Below, piece by piece: positions 47,417 through 55,811 of a stretch of DNA of 64,000 nucleotides. The notes under the pieces were generated by a model. That model had not been told where the DNA came from. It saw only the letters and a program-made list of their open reading frames with translations, and made no database searches. Numbering within the stretch: the first letter of the stretch is position 1; each line of letters begins with the position of its first letter. The DNA comes from Streptomyces durmitorensis (GTDB lineage Bacteria > Actinomycetota > Actinomycetes > Streptomycetales > Streptomycetaceae): positions 5,270,001 through 5,334,000 of the forward strand of contig NZ_CP097289.1 in assembly GCF_023498005.1 (NCBI RefSeq), written 5' to 3'. A program made the translations under genes and the position numbers.

Positions 47417-48480
47417 GGCGCCGCACCGCCGTCGTCGCCACCGTCGTGGCCCTGCTCGCCATCACCGGCGGAGGCGTCGCCGTCACCGCGCTCGCCGACA
47501 ACGGCAAGAACACGTCCACCCAGCAGGACACCGGACTCCCGCCCGCCACCGCCGCCGTCGAGCGCGGCGACCTCAGCAGCGGCACCCAGAGCGACGGCAC
47601 CCTCGGCTACGCCAAGGAACGCAAGGTCAACGCGGGCACCACCGGCACCCTCACCTGGTCCACGGGCAACGGCTCGACGATCGAGCGCGACGGGCGCCTG
47701 TACGAGGTCAACGGCGTCCCGGTGCGCCTCATGTACGGCACCGAACCCATGTACCGCACGCTGAAGACCGGCGACGAGGGCAACGACGTACGGCAGCTGG
47801 AGGAGAACCTCCAGGCGCTCGGGTACGGCGCCGGGCTCGCCGTCGACGACGCGTACACGGCGGGTACGGCCGCCGCGGTCAAGCAGTGGCAGAAGGCGCA
47901 CGACCAGAAGCAGACCGGGCGCGTGGGCCCCGAGCAGATCGCCTTCTCGCCGGGCGGCGTCCGCGTGAAGTCCACCGAGTCGGCCGTCGGCGACCAGGTC
48001 GCCCCGGGCAAGCCGGTGCTCAGCACGACGGGCTCCGAGCGCGTCGTACGTTTCCAGCTCGACGTCGCCGAGGGGAAGCTCGCCAAGGTGGGCACCAAGG
48101 TCACCGTGGACCTGCCGGACGGCTCGACCGCCAAGGGCGAGGTCGCGTCCGTCGGCAAGACCGCCAAGCCGGGCGACGACCCGGCCGACAAGACCCCCAA
48201 GATCCCGGTGACGGTCTCCTTCGACGACCCCGGCAAGGTCGACGGCTTCGACCAGTCCCCGGTGACGGTCAACCTCACCGGAGAGACCCGCAAGGACGTC
48301 CTCTCCGTCCCCGTCAACGCCCTCCTCGCCCTGCCCGGCGGCGGCTACGGCGTCCAGGTCGTCGAGCACGGCCGCGCCCGCCAGGTGAAGGTCGAACTCG
48401 GCATGTTCGGACAGGGACGCGTCGAGGTGACGGGCGGCGGCCTGCGGGACGGAATGAAGGTCGGGGTGCCCAAGATATGA
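47413..48480 (+). CDS. MacA-like efflux adaptor with peptidoglycan-binding domain
   Basis: The 355-residue protein starts at GTG 47413, overlapping the lipoprotein stop. One N-terminal transmembrane helix ([19 protein letters not shown]) precedes the external part. Residues 118-175 are a PG_binding_1 domain ([39 protein letters not shown]). HlyD/RND-adaptor segments follow ([41 protein letters not shown] and [19 protein letters not shown]). It links the MacB-like transporter to the cell wall and is coupled to it by an ATGA overlap. Confidence 0.83.
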   Translation: MRRRTAVVATVVALLAITGGGVAVTALADNGKNTSTQQDTGLPPATAAVERGDLSSGTQSDGTLGYAKERKVNAGTTGTLTWSTGNGSTIERDGRLYEVNGVPVRLMYGTEPMYRTLKTGDEGNDVRQLEENLQALGYGAGLAVDDAYTAGTAAAVKQWQKAHDQKQTGRVGPEQIAFSPGGVRVKSTESAVGDQVAPGKPVLSTTGSERVVRFQLDVAEGKLAKVGTKVTVDLPDGSTAKGEVASVGKTAKPGDDPADKTPKIPVTVSFDDPGKVDGFDQSPVTVNLTGETRKDVLSVPVNALLALPGGGYGVQVVEHGRARQVKVELGMFGQGRVEVTGGGLRDGMKVGVPKI

Positions 48481-49178
48481 GCGCCGTCGTGGAGTTGGCC
48501 GGGGTCACCAAGGAGTACCCGGGCGGAGTCGCCGCCCTGCGCGGCGTGGACCTGAGGGTGGAGGAGGGCGAACTCCTCGCCATCGTCGGCCCCTCCGGGT
48601 CCGGCAAGTCGACGCTGCTGCACATCATCGGCACCCTGGACCGACCGTCGGAGGGCTCGGTGGCGATCGCCGGACACGACGTCGCGACGCTCGCCGACCG
48701 CAGCCTCTCCGCGCTGCGCGCACGGCACATCGGCTTCGTGTTCCAGGCGTTCCACCTGGTGCCGGGGATCAGCGCGCGCGACAACGTGGCGGAGGGGCTC
48801 CTGTACTCGGGCCTCTCGCGCGGGGAACGCCGGGCGCGGGCCGCCGACGCCCTCGACCGGGTCGGCCTCGCGGACCGCATGAGGCACCGCCCGCACGAAC
48901 TCTCCGGTGGCCAGAAGCAGCGCGTCGCCATCGCGCGCGCCGTGGTCGGGGCGCCGGACCTGCTCCTGGCCGACGAGCCGACCGGGGCGCTGGACTCGGC
49001 GTCCGGCGAGGCGGTGATGGAGCTGCTTCACGATCTCAACGCGGAGGGCGCGACCATCGCCGTCATCACGCACGACGTGGAGATCGCGGAGAGACTTCCG
49101 CGGCAGGTGCGGATCCGGGACGGGCAGGTGGTGGCGGATACCCGCGCCACTGTTGGCCAGGGGGTGCTCGCCGGATGA
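48477..49178 (+). CDS. MacB/LolD-type ABC ATPase
   Basis: The 233-residue ATPase has Walker [11 protein letters not shown]-loop [17 protein letters not shown], signature [20 protein letters not shown], Walker [13 protein letters not shown] and H-loop [12 protein letters not shown]. The QAFHL Q-loop and the 230-residue size place it in the MacB/LolCDE (type VII) group, which drives mechanotransmission rather than transport through the membrane. It overlaps both neighbours by 4 bases. Confidence 0.9.
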   Translation: MSAVVELAGVTKEYPGGVAALRGVDLRVEEGELLAIVGPSGSGKSTLLHIIGTLDRPSEGSVAIAGHDVATLADRSLSALRARHIGFVFQAFHLVPGISARDNVAEGLLYSGLSRGERRARAADALDRVGLADRMRHRPHELSGGQKQRVAIARAVVGAPDLLLADEPTGALDSASGEAVMELLHDLNAEGATIAVITHDVEIAERLPRQVRIRDGQVVADTRATVGQGVLAG

Positions 49179-50392
49179 TCCGTACGAAGAAGGTCGGCAA
49201 CCCGCGCCTGAAGGCGGCGCGGCTCGGGCCGCGGGACGTCCTGCACGTCGGCTCGGCGGGCCTGCGCAGCCGCCCCGTGCGGGTCGTGCTGTCGGCACTC
49301 GGGATCGCCATCGGGATCGCCACGATGATCGCGGTGGTGGGCATCTCGTCGTCGAGCAAGGCCCAACTGATGCGTGAGTTGGACGACTTGGGCACGAACA
49401 TGCTGGTGGCCGCGCCGGGGGAGCCCCTGTTCTCCGGCGAGAAGGTGGTGCTCCCGCGTGACGCGGCAGGGCGGGTCTCCCGGGTGAAGGGCGTACGGGA
49501 CGTCGGCGCGACCGGCGACCTCGAACGCACCGTGCGGCGCAGCGAGAAGATCCCCGAGGACGAGACCGGCGGCATCGCCGTCAAGGCGGCGACCGAGGGC
49601 CTGCTGAAGGTGCTGCGCGGCGAGATGGGGCACGGCACGTGGTTCAACGCGGCCAACAGCCGCTACCCCTCGATCGTCCTCGGCCATGTCGCGGCCGACC
49701 GCCTCGGCATCACGGAGCCGGGCCAGCAGGTGTGGGTGGACGACCGTTACTTCACGGTCGTCGGCATCCTCGACCCGCTGCCGCTCTCGCCCGACGTGGA
49801 GCGCTCGGCCCTCGTGGGCTGGGAGGCGGCCAAGAGCGAGCTCGGCTTCGACGGGCGTCCCACGTCGGTGTACGAACGCTCCACCGACGCCTCGGTGCAC
49901 GAGGTCCGGAGCCTGCTCGCCGCCTCGATCGACCCGGAGAACCCGCGCAACGTCCAGGTGACGGACCCGTCGTCGGCGCTCAAGGCGAAGGCGGCGACGG
50001 AGGGAGCGTTCTCGACGCTGCTCCTTGGGCTGGGCGGAATCGCCCTGCTGGTGGGGGGCGTGGGGGTGGCCAACACCATGATCATCTCAGTCCTGGAGCG
50101 CCGGTACGAGATCGGCCTGCGCCGCTCGATGGGCGCGACGAAGGGGCAGATCCGGATCCAGTTCGTGACGGAGTCCCTGATGCTGTCCGGCCTCGGCGGC
50201 CTTGCGGGAATCGCCCTGGGCGCGGCGGCGACGGGCGCGTACGCGGTGTCGGGCGGGCTCCCCTGGGTGGTCCCCCTGTGGGCGGTGAGCGGGGGCTTCG
50301 GGGCGACGCTGGTGATCGGTACGGTGGCCGGCCTGTACCCGGCGGTCCGTGCGGCCCGCCTTTCGCCGACGCTGGCGTTGCACGCGGCCTAG
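49175..50392 (+). CDS. MacB/FtsX-type ABC permease
   Basis: The 405-residue protein has one N-terminal transmembrane helix (LSALGIAIGIATMIAVVGISSSS), a large extracytoplasmic MacB_PCD domain (residues 50-270), and three C-terminal helices in the FtsX domain (LLGLGGIALLVGGVGVANTMIISVLERRYEIGLRRSMGA). This is the type VII ABC topology. The lipoprotein, adaptor, ATPase and permease together probably export or extract an envelope-active compound, with the divergent two-component system as the regulator. Confidence 0.88.
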   Translation: MIRTKKVGNPRLKAARLGPRDVLHVGSAGLRSRPVRVVLSALGIAIGIATMIAVVGISSSSKAQLMRELDDLGTNMLVAAPGEPLFSGEKVVLPRDAAGRVSRVKGVRDVGATGDLERTVRRSEKIPEDETGGIAVKAATEGLLKVLRGEMGHGTWFNAANSRYPSIVLGHVAADRLGITEPGQQVWVDDRYFTVVGILDPLPLSPDVERSALVGWEAAKSELGFDGRPTSVYERSTDASVHEVRSLLAASIDPENPRNVQVTDPSSALKAKAATEGAFSTLLLGLGGIALLVGGVGVANTMIISVLERRYEIGLRRSMGATKGQIRIQFVTESLMLSGLGGLAGIALGAAATGAYAVSGGLPWVVPLWAVSGGFGATLVIGTVAGLYPAVRAARLSPTLALHAA

Positions 50393-50416
50393 CCGGCCGG
50401 GCGGGCGGGTCCTGGA

Positions 50417-50433
50417 CCGCCGCTTCGCGGCGG
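50417..50433. terminator. Short GC hairpin after the MacAB-like operon
   Basis: CCGCCGC pairs with GCGGCGG around TTC, 24 bases after the permease stop and before the convergent PAS gene. A terminator for both is likely. Confidence 0.55.
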
Positions 50434-50513
50434 ATATCCCCCGCCCACCCACCCGAGCACCCGGCGGTGGACGGCCGGCCTTGAACACCCGCCCGCCCCC
50501 CCGGCAGGGGAAC

Positions 50514-51887
50514 TCAGCCCGCGTCCAGCACCCCCGCCAGGTCAAGCGAGGCCGCAACCCTCGCCGAGACGCTCTCCGCGTACGTCGCGTCCGCCCGTTC
50601 GAACTGGGTGCGGCTCGCGCCCCGTAGGAACGTCACCACGCCCAGCGTCCGCCCCCGGCTGCGCAGCACCGTGCACAGGGCGTGGACGGAGTCCTCCGGC
50701 CACTGCCTGGCCGCCGCCCACTCCCGGGCCCGCTCGGGCGGCGCGGTGCCGGCGCTGGCCCGTACGGAACCCACCCGGTCCACGCACTGCGGGGCCGGGT
50801 GGCCCTCCAGATAGCGCACGGGAAGGCCCGCCTTGGCCACCGGCAGACACGGACCCGGAGCGCCCGCAGGCGTCGCGGCGACGCGCACGAGCCGCACCGG
50901 CTCCCCGTCACCCGCCACCAGGTCGATCAACGCGTGGTCGGCGAACCCGGCAAGCGCGAAGTCCAGCTGGACCGTCGCCGCCTCCGTAGGATCCTCGCAC
51001 TCGCCCGCGGCCCGCGCGGCCCGGTGCAACTGCTGCGAGCGGAAGCGCAGTTGCGCCGCGTCCTGCTCGGTCTGCTTGGCCTCCGTCACGTCCGTGAAGA
51101 GCCAGCCGACGCCCAGCGGCACCGGCTCCTCCGCGAGCGGCGACGCGAGCCGCAAGAAGCCGCTGCGCCAGCACCGCCGCTCCGGCTCACCGCTCTCCGT
51201 GGCCCGCACGGACACCCACATCTCGGCAGGCGCGGGCGGCGCCCCTTCGGCGAGCACATGGCTCAGCGCGCTCTCCAGCTCCTCCACACCCTGCCCGAGC
51301 AACTCCCCAAGGGGGCGCCCCAGCAAGGCCGTACGCCCCATCCCCAGGGCACGCGCCGCGTGTTCGTTCGCCACGGCGGGACGCAGATCGGCGTCGACGA
51401 GCACCACACCCCACGACGCGTTCTCGAACAGCGCCTCGCTCAGCGCGATGGACCGCTCCAGGTCGATCTGCGCATGGACCTCGCTGAACGCGCAGTACAC
51501 ACCGGCCGGCTTCCCGTCCCCCCCTCGCACGGCGGCGGACTGGGTCCGCACGAGCACCCGCCCGCCGTCCTTCGTCAGGAGCGCGAACTCGTGCACCTGA
51601 CGCCCGTGCGCCTCCATGGCCGACAGAAGCCGCGCCTCGACCTCCTCGGCGTCGGCGGTCCGCACCGCCCAGCCCGCGAACCCCTGCCGCCCGACGGCCT
51701 CGGCCGCCGACCACCCGAGAATCCGCTCGGCCTCACGATTCCAGTGCGTCACCACCCCGTCGGCGTCGAACGCGCACAGGGCGGCGTCCATCCCGTCCAG
51801 CAATGCCGCGAGCAATTCGGCGCCACCGGGCTCGGGTTCTTCAGGCCCCAGCTCGTCGGTGGTTCCGCTACGCCGGGAAGCACTCAC
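50514..51887 (-). CDS. PAS-PAS-GAF sensory protein without output domain
   Basis: The 457-residue protein has a first PAS domain (about 27-140: ALCAFDADGVVTHWNREAERILGW, then the PAC YCAFSEVHAQ) and a second PAS domain (about 148-270: LFENASWGVVLVDADLRPAVANEHAARALG). A GAF-like domain occupies 290-455 (ATVQLDFALAGFADHALIDLV, AAARQWPEDSVHALCTVLRSRGRTLGVVTFL). In Streptomyces this order usually leads into a SpoIIE phosphatase or a kinase, yet here the protein stops after GAF. No output domain gene follows immediately. It is probably a partner-dependent sensor or a truncated paralogue. Confidence 0.82.
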   Translation of the reverse strand: MSASRRSGTTDELGPEEPEPGGAELLAALLDGMDAALCAFDADGVVTHWNREAERILGWSAAEAVGRQGFAGWAVRTADAEEVEARLLSAMEAHGRQVHEFALLTKDGGRVLVRTQSAAVRGGDGKPAGVYCAFSEVHAQIDLERSIALSEALFENASWGVVLVDADLRPAVANEHAARALGMGRTALLGRPLGELLGQGVEELESALSHVLAEGAPPAPAEMWVSVRATESGEPERRCWRSGFLRLASPLAEEPVPLGVGWLFTDVTEAKQTEQDAAQLRFRSQQLHRAARAAGECEDPTEAATVQLDFALAGFADHALIDLVAGDGEPVRLVRVAATPAGAPGPCLPVAKAGLPVRYLEGHPAPQCVDRVGSVRASAGTAPPERAREWAAARQWPEDSVHALCTVLRSRGRTLGVVTFLRGASRTQFERADATYAESVSARVAASLDLAGVLDAG

Positions 51888-52066
51888 CTGGCACCCCCTG
51901 CAGGCCGTGTCCTCATGAGCTGCATGTTCTGCGAGTTCCGCATGTACCGCACGTCAGATCATTCAACTCGAACGTGACGCAGCCCACAGGCACTTCCCAG
52001 AAGTTCGACGAAATCGTTGCCCCCAAAGCCCCGAGAAGCCCTCGGGCAAAGCCCTCAGAAAATCGC

Positions 52067-52096
52067 TTGTGCGACGGACAGGGCCGTTCCTAGGGT
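52067..52096 (+). promoter_or_regulatory. SigHrdB-like promoter for a small transcript
   Basis: TTGTGC (52067-52072) and TAGGGT (52091-52096) are separated by 18 bases. TAGGGT fits the Streptomyces -10 consensus TAGRRT. Transcription would start near 52103 and run rightwards into the 12-codon ORF and structured region. Confidence 0.6.
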
Positions 52097-52102
52097 GGCA
52101 CG

Positions 52103-52330
52103 TACACACGAAGGGAGGTGGTTCGGCAGATGTATGGAAACCGGACGCGTGAGGTGACTGCGGGCTAGTGGCCCGTCGTCGCAACTCGATTTCGGCGCCG
52201 GACCAGCACGTGTGATGTGCGTGCAACCGGCCCAATCCCAAGCAGTCACCCGACCCGCGAGCCGCCGGTGAGTCCGGCCGGCTTCCCGCCGTCTCGTACG
52301 GCGGGAACCACGGCTCGCGGGTCGTCTGCG
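52103..52330 (+). ncRNA. Candidate small structured RNA
   Basis: Paired elements are: GGTGACTGC (52153-52161) with GCAGTCACC (52242-52250); CGGGC (52161-52165) with GCCCG (52171-52175); GCCGG (52197-52201) with CCGGC (52227-52231), enclosing GCAC/GTGC; a 14-bp perfect stem of CGACCCGCGAGCCG (52251-52264) with CGGCTCGCGGGTCG (52311-52324); and inside it TTCCCGCCGT (52283-52292) with ACGGCGGGAA (52298-52307). The last two form a terminator-like domain, which may also end the ABC-2 operon on the other strand. No gene follows on the plus strand, so a cis-riboswitch is unlikely. The rest of the 51888-52361 gap holds the PAS promoter region. Confidence 0.5.
52130..52168 (+). CDS. 12-codon small ORF with a strong Shine-Dalgarno
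   Basis: ATG 52130 opens MYGNRTREVTAG and ends at TAG 52166-52168. AAGGGAGGTG lies 9 bases upstream, closer to the anti-SD consensus than most gene starts in this window. The stop codon lies within the loop of a CGGGC/GCCCG hairpin (52161-52175). It may be a leader peptide or a real micro-protein. Confidence 0.45.
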   Translation: MYGNRTREVTAG

Positions 52331-52361
52331 TGCCAGGGGCGGCCCGCACGGTCAGTGGCTC

Positions 52362-53969
52362 TCAGCCCCTGCTGACCGCCGTCAGGATCTCCGGAAGCCG
52401 CCGCGCCACCCTCGGCGCCGCCAGCCGCAGACCGAAGTACGTGATCACCGCTCCGTAGGCACCGCCCAGCGGCAGCAGCACCCAGGACCAGTCGCTCGCG
52501 CCCGAGACGTGCAGCCAGATGGTGAAGGCGAGCACCGGGGCGCAGAGCAGGGCCGCCGCGACCATCCCGCCGAAGATCGAGATCCAGGCCAGGCCCGCCT
52601 GCCCGGGGGCCACGTTCTTGTAGCCCTCCTGCGGGATCGAGTAGGGGAAGCGGGCCGATGACCAGGCGCCCGTCGCCAGCATCGCGCCGAGCAGGGCGAA
52701 GGAGAGGCCGAGGCCCTCCGGCAGGCCCTTCCAGTCGCCGAGCACCGATGCCGTGATGACCGTCACCAGCGTCGCGTACGGGAGGGTGATGGCGAGGAGT
52801 GCCAGGGCGCGGGCGCGGAGTTCGATGTACGCGTCGTACGTCGACGAGATCGTCATCGCGACCATCCAGAACGCCGAGGTGTCCTGGCCGAACTGGTTGT
52901 ACATCAGGACGCCGAGCATCCCGGCCGCGAAGCACGCGAAGTAGATCGAGCCCGTGCCCTGGAGGGCGTTGAAGAGCGGCACGATCAGGCCGATGGCCAG
53001 GGACGTCACCCAGGCCGCCTTCGTCTTCGGGTCACGCCACACATAGCGCAGGCTGCGTTCCATGACCGTGCCCGTGCGTCCGCCGGGAAGGAGTTTGCCC
53101 AGGCCGCGCGCCGAGCGGGCCTTGGTGGGCTCCGCCGCCGCGAGCGTCGAGCCGTCGGGGGTCGTCATCAGGTGGGTGAGGCTGCGCTGCCAGAGGGCCA
53201 GGAGCGCGGCGAGGGCGGCTGCGCTCAGGGCGAGTTGGGCGACCCCGGTGGCGTACGCGCCCTCGCTGACCGAGTCGACGGCGCCGATGGCCGACGCGGG
53301 CGGGATCCAGCGGACGACCTCCGCCGCCGGGTCGAGCTGCGAGAGCCCCGACGAACCGAGCCGCTGCGCCCCGAAGTTGACGACCTGCGCGCCGACCGCG
53401 ATGACCAGGCCGCTCAGAACGGCCAGATCACGTCCCTTGCGGCTGGTCAGGAGGCGGATGTTGGCGGCGGCGACGGTCCGCGCGAGGGCCACGCAGACGA
53501 GCAGGGTCAGCGCGATGGCCAGGACCCCGGTGACGGCCGCCGCCGCACCGTGCGCGAGGGAGATCACGGCGCCGAGCGCGAGGCAGAGGGTGAAGAGCGG
53601 CCCGATGCCCACCAGGGACGCCACGAGGAGCGCGCGCACCAGTGGCCGGGGGCGCAGCGGCAGCATCACCAGGCGGGTGGGGTCGAGGGTCTCGTCGCCG
53701 CCGGCGAAGAACAGCGGCATCACTGCCCAGCCGAGCGCGAGCACGGCGGTGAGCAGGACGGAGACGGTGGCGGCGTGTTCGTTGCCGCGCAGGGCGATCA
53801 GGCCGAGGAGCTGGAGGGCGGCGACGAGGAGCGCGGCGGCGACGGAGGCGATGTAGGCGGCGCGGCGTCCGGTCGACTGGTGCAGGCCGTTGCGCAGGAG
53901 CGAGAGCTTCAGGCGTACGAAGACGGGGGTGATCGAGGGGGAAGGGGCCGGGGAAGGGGCCGTGGTCAT
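52362..53969 (-). CDS. ABC-2 type membrane permease
   Basis: The 535-residue protein has about twelve hydrophobic segments in two halves, separated by a basic cytoplasmic region (KARSARGLGKLLPGGRTGTVMERSLRYVWRDPKTK). PLFFAGGDETLDPTRLVMLPLRPRPLVRALL in the first half is the recurrent motif of this large exporter class. It is coupled by a 4-base overlap to the ATPase gene. A substrate cannot be named. Confidence 0.83.
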   Translation of the reverse strand: MTTAPSPAPSPSITPVFVRLKLSLLRNGLHQSTGRRAAYIASVAAALLVAALQLLGLIALRGNEHAATVSVLLTAVLALGWAVMPLFFAGGDETLDPTRLVMLPLRPRPLVRALLVASLVGIGPLFTLCLALGAVISLAHGAAAAVTGVLAIALTLLVCVALARTVAAANIRLLTSRKGRDLAVLSGLVIAVGAQVVNFGAQRLGSSGLSQLDPAAEVVRWIPPASAIGAVDSVSEGAYATGVAQLALSAAALAALLALWQRSLTHLMTTPDGSTLAAAEPTKARSARGLGKLLPGGRTGTVMERSLRYVWRDPKTKAAWVTSLAIGLIVPLFNALQGTGSIYFACFAAGMLGVLMYNQFGQDTSAFWMVAMTISSTYDAYIELRARALALLAITLPYATLVTVITASVLGDWKGLPEGLGLSFALLGAMLATGAWSSARFPYSIPQEGYKNVAPGQAGLAWISIFGGMVAAALLCAPVLAFTIWLHVSGASDWSWVLLPLGGAYGAVITYFGLRLAAPRVARRLPEILTAVSRG

Positions 53970-54760
53970 CGGGTGCCGCCGCCCAGCCAGTCGAGGTGCG
54001 AGCCGGTGTCCCGGCCGCCCGCGCCGACCAGTTCGAGGAAGGCCTGCTGGAGGGACGGGGCCGCGCCGCGCACTTCCGCGAGGGTGCCTTGCGCGCGGAT
54101 GCGTCCTGCCGCCATCACGGCGACCCAGTCGCAGAGCGATTCGACGAGTTCCATGACGTGCGACGAGAAGACGACCGTCGCCCCGGACGCGGTGTAGCGC
54201 TCAAGGACACCGCGGATGGTCTGGGCGGACACCGGGTCGACGCCCTCGAAGGGCTCGTCCAGGAAGAGGACTTCGGGGTTGTGGAGCAGGGCCGCGGCGA
54301 GCCCGATCTTCTTGCGCATGCCGGTCGAGTAGTCGACGACCAGTTTGTGCTGGGCGCCGGCGAGGTCGAGTACGTCCAGGAGCTGGGTCGCTCTCTTGTC
54401 GACCTCGTCGCCGGGCAGCCCGCGCAGACGTCCGGTGTACGCGAGGAGTTCGCGCCCCGAGAGGCGCTCGAAGAGGCGCAGGCCTTCGGGCAGGACACCG
54501 ATGCGGGCCTTGACCTGGACGGGGTCGGTCCATACGTCGTGGCCGACGACCTCGACGGTGCCCTGGTCGGGCCGGAGGAGGCCGGTCACCATGGACAGGG
54601 TGGTGGTCTTGCCCGCGCCGTTCGGGCCGACGAGGCCGATGAACTTGCCCGCGGGGAGGGTGAGATCGATCCCGGCGACGGCGATCTGCTGGCCGAAGGC
54701 CTTCCACAGCCCCTGCACCCGTACTGCGGCGGGTGCTTCCGCCGGTGCTGCCTCGGTCAC
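53966..54760 (-). CDS. ABC exporter ATPase
   Basis: The 264-residue ATPase has Walker [10 protein letters not shown], signature DYSTGMRKKIGLAAALLH, Walker B VLFLDEPFEGVD and an H-loop in VFSSHVMELVESL. It belongs to the CcmA/YbhF-like ABC-2 ATPases. GTG 54760 has AGAGG upstream; GTG 54790 would be an unsupported extension. Together with the permease it makes a two-gene exporter. Confidence 0.87.
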   Translation of the reverse strand: MTEAAPAEAPAAVRVQGLWKAFGQQIAVAGIDLTLPAGKFIGLVGPNGAGKTTTLSMVTGLLRPDQGTVEVVGHDVWTDPVQVKARIGVLPEGLRLFERLSGRELLAYTGRLRGLPGDEVDKRATQLLDVLDLAGAQHKLVVDYSTGMRKKIGLAAALLHNPEVLFLDEPFEGVDPVSAQTIRGVLERYTASGATVVFSSHVMELVESLCDWVAVMAAGRIRAQGTLAEVRGAAPSLQQAFLELVGAGGRDTGSHLDWLGGGTR

Positions 54761-54812
54761 GGTGCCCGCCTCTCGTCGCCGTTTCCGCACGATACGTCGG
54801 CGAGGGTGACAA

Positions 54813-54848
54813 AAGCCGGACGGGCTGGATTTCCAGCCCGTCCGGCTT
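54813..54848 (-). terminator. Rho-independent terminator of the PrimPol-like gene
   Basis: AAGCCGGACGGGCTGG (54813-54828) pairs perfectly over 16 bp with CCAGCCCGTCCGGCTT (54833-54848) around ATTT. On the minus strand the stem is followed by TTTTG, so it terminates the gene ending at 54866. The stem is almost identical to that at 39507-39538, a member of repeat family 2. Confidence 0.85.
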
Positions 54849-54865
54849 CTGCGCCCCCGTGATGG

Positions 54866-55513
54866 CTACCTGCGTGCCTCGCGCCCGCAGGCGTAGGCCA
54901 GCGGAGAGATGATCTCCTCGGCGTCGGGCAGCCAGCGGTTCGCAGCGGTGGGGCGGCACGCCCACTGCACGGCGCCCGACGCGCCGAAGCGGGTCGGGGG
55001 CGCGGCCACGTACGCCCCCTCGCCGAGCGCCACGAGGTCGATCGCGGCCGGCGGCCAGCCCAGCTTGCGTACCAGGTCGGGCACCTTCGCGGTGGCGCCG
55101 GGCAGGACGAAGAACTGCATCCGGCGGTCGGGCGTGCACGTCACGGGCCCGAGCGTCAGCTCCATCCGCTCCATGCGGGCAAGGGCGAGGAACCCGGCCG
55201 TCTCCGGCACGTCGATGGCGTCGAACGTACGGCCCGTCGGCAGCAGGATCGACGACTTCGGCTGCTTGGACCAGAGCCGCCTCGCGACGGTCGCGCTGCC
55301 CGTCGCCTGCGTGGCCCAGTCCTCGCGCGCCGGGTGCGAACCGGGTGTCGTGCACGCGGTGTCACCGCACGAGCAGATCTCGGCCCCCTCGACGGACTCG
55401 AGCCACGTCCCCGGGAACACGTCCCAGTGGCGCTCTTCCGCGTATCGCACGGCCGTGTCCAGCAAGGATTCTCCGCGCTGCTTCGGGATGTGCGCGGCTG
55501 ACGTGACTCCCAT
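54866..55513 (-). CDS. PrimPol N-terminal-like protein with altered active site
   Basis: The 215-residue protein (ATG after GGAAGAG) matches the bifunctional DNA primase/polymerase N-terminal domain family. LLDTAVRYAEERHWDVFPG is the start, CSCGDTACTTPGSHPARED the Cys/His cluster, and SSILLPTGRTFDAIDVPE the strand that carries the catalytic DxD in active members. Here that reads DVP, so the second acid is missing. The HxH-like segment reads MQFFVLPG. It is probably not a working primase. No helicase or phage genes are near. It is divergent from the XRE-TPR regulator. Confidence 0.78.
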   Translation of the reverse strand: MGVTSAAHIPKQRGESLLDTAVRYAEERHWDVFPGTWLESVEGAEICSCGDTACTTPGSHPAREDWATQATGSATVARRLWSKQPKSSILLPTGRTFDAIDVPETAGFLALARMERMELTLGPVTCTPDRRMQFFVLPGATAKVPDLVRKLGWPPAAIDLVALGEGAYVAAPPTRFGASGAVQWACRPTAANRWLPDAEEIISPLAYACGREARR

Positions 55514-55811
55514 GGTCTCTTCCACGGACTTCTCAACTCCGCCCGCCACCTACGGTTACGGCCCGCGCGTGCGCGGGGGCGGAGCATCGATCCTGCATGT
55601 GGGGCGCATGGGTGCACGGGCGGGGGCGCGCATGGGGAATGGGTTCCATGTGCGGGTAGCCAAGGCTGTGGCACTCCGAAGATGCCCAGTTGCCGACTTA
55701 TCGTCCGTTTGTGGTGCATCTTCCGTTTGTTCCAAGGGCATTGATCATCTGGGGTGGCTGATTCCGGCCCCTCCGACCAGATGAACCACGGTGCACATCA
55801 GGGGGTACGCC

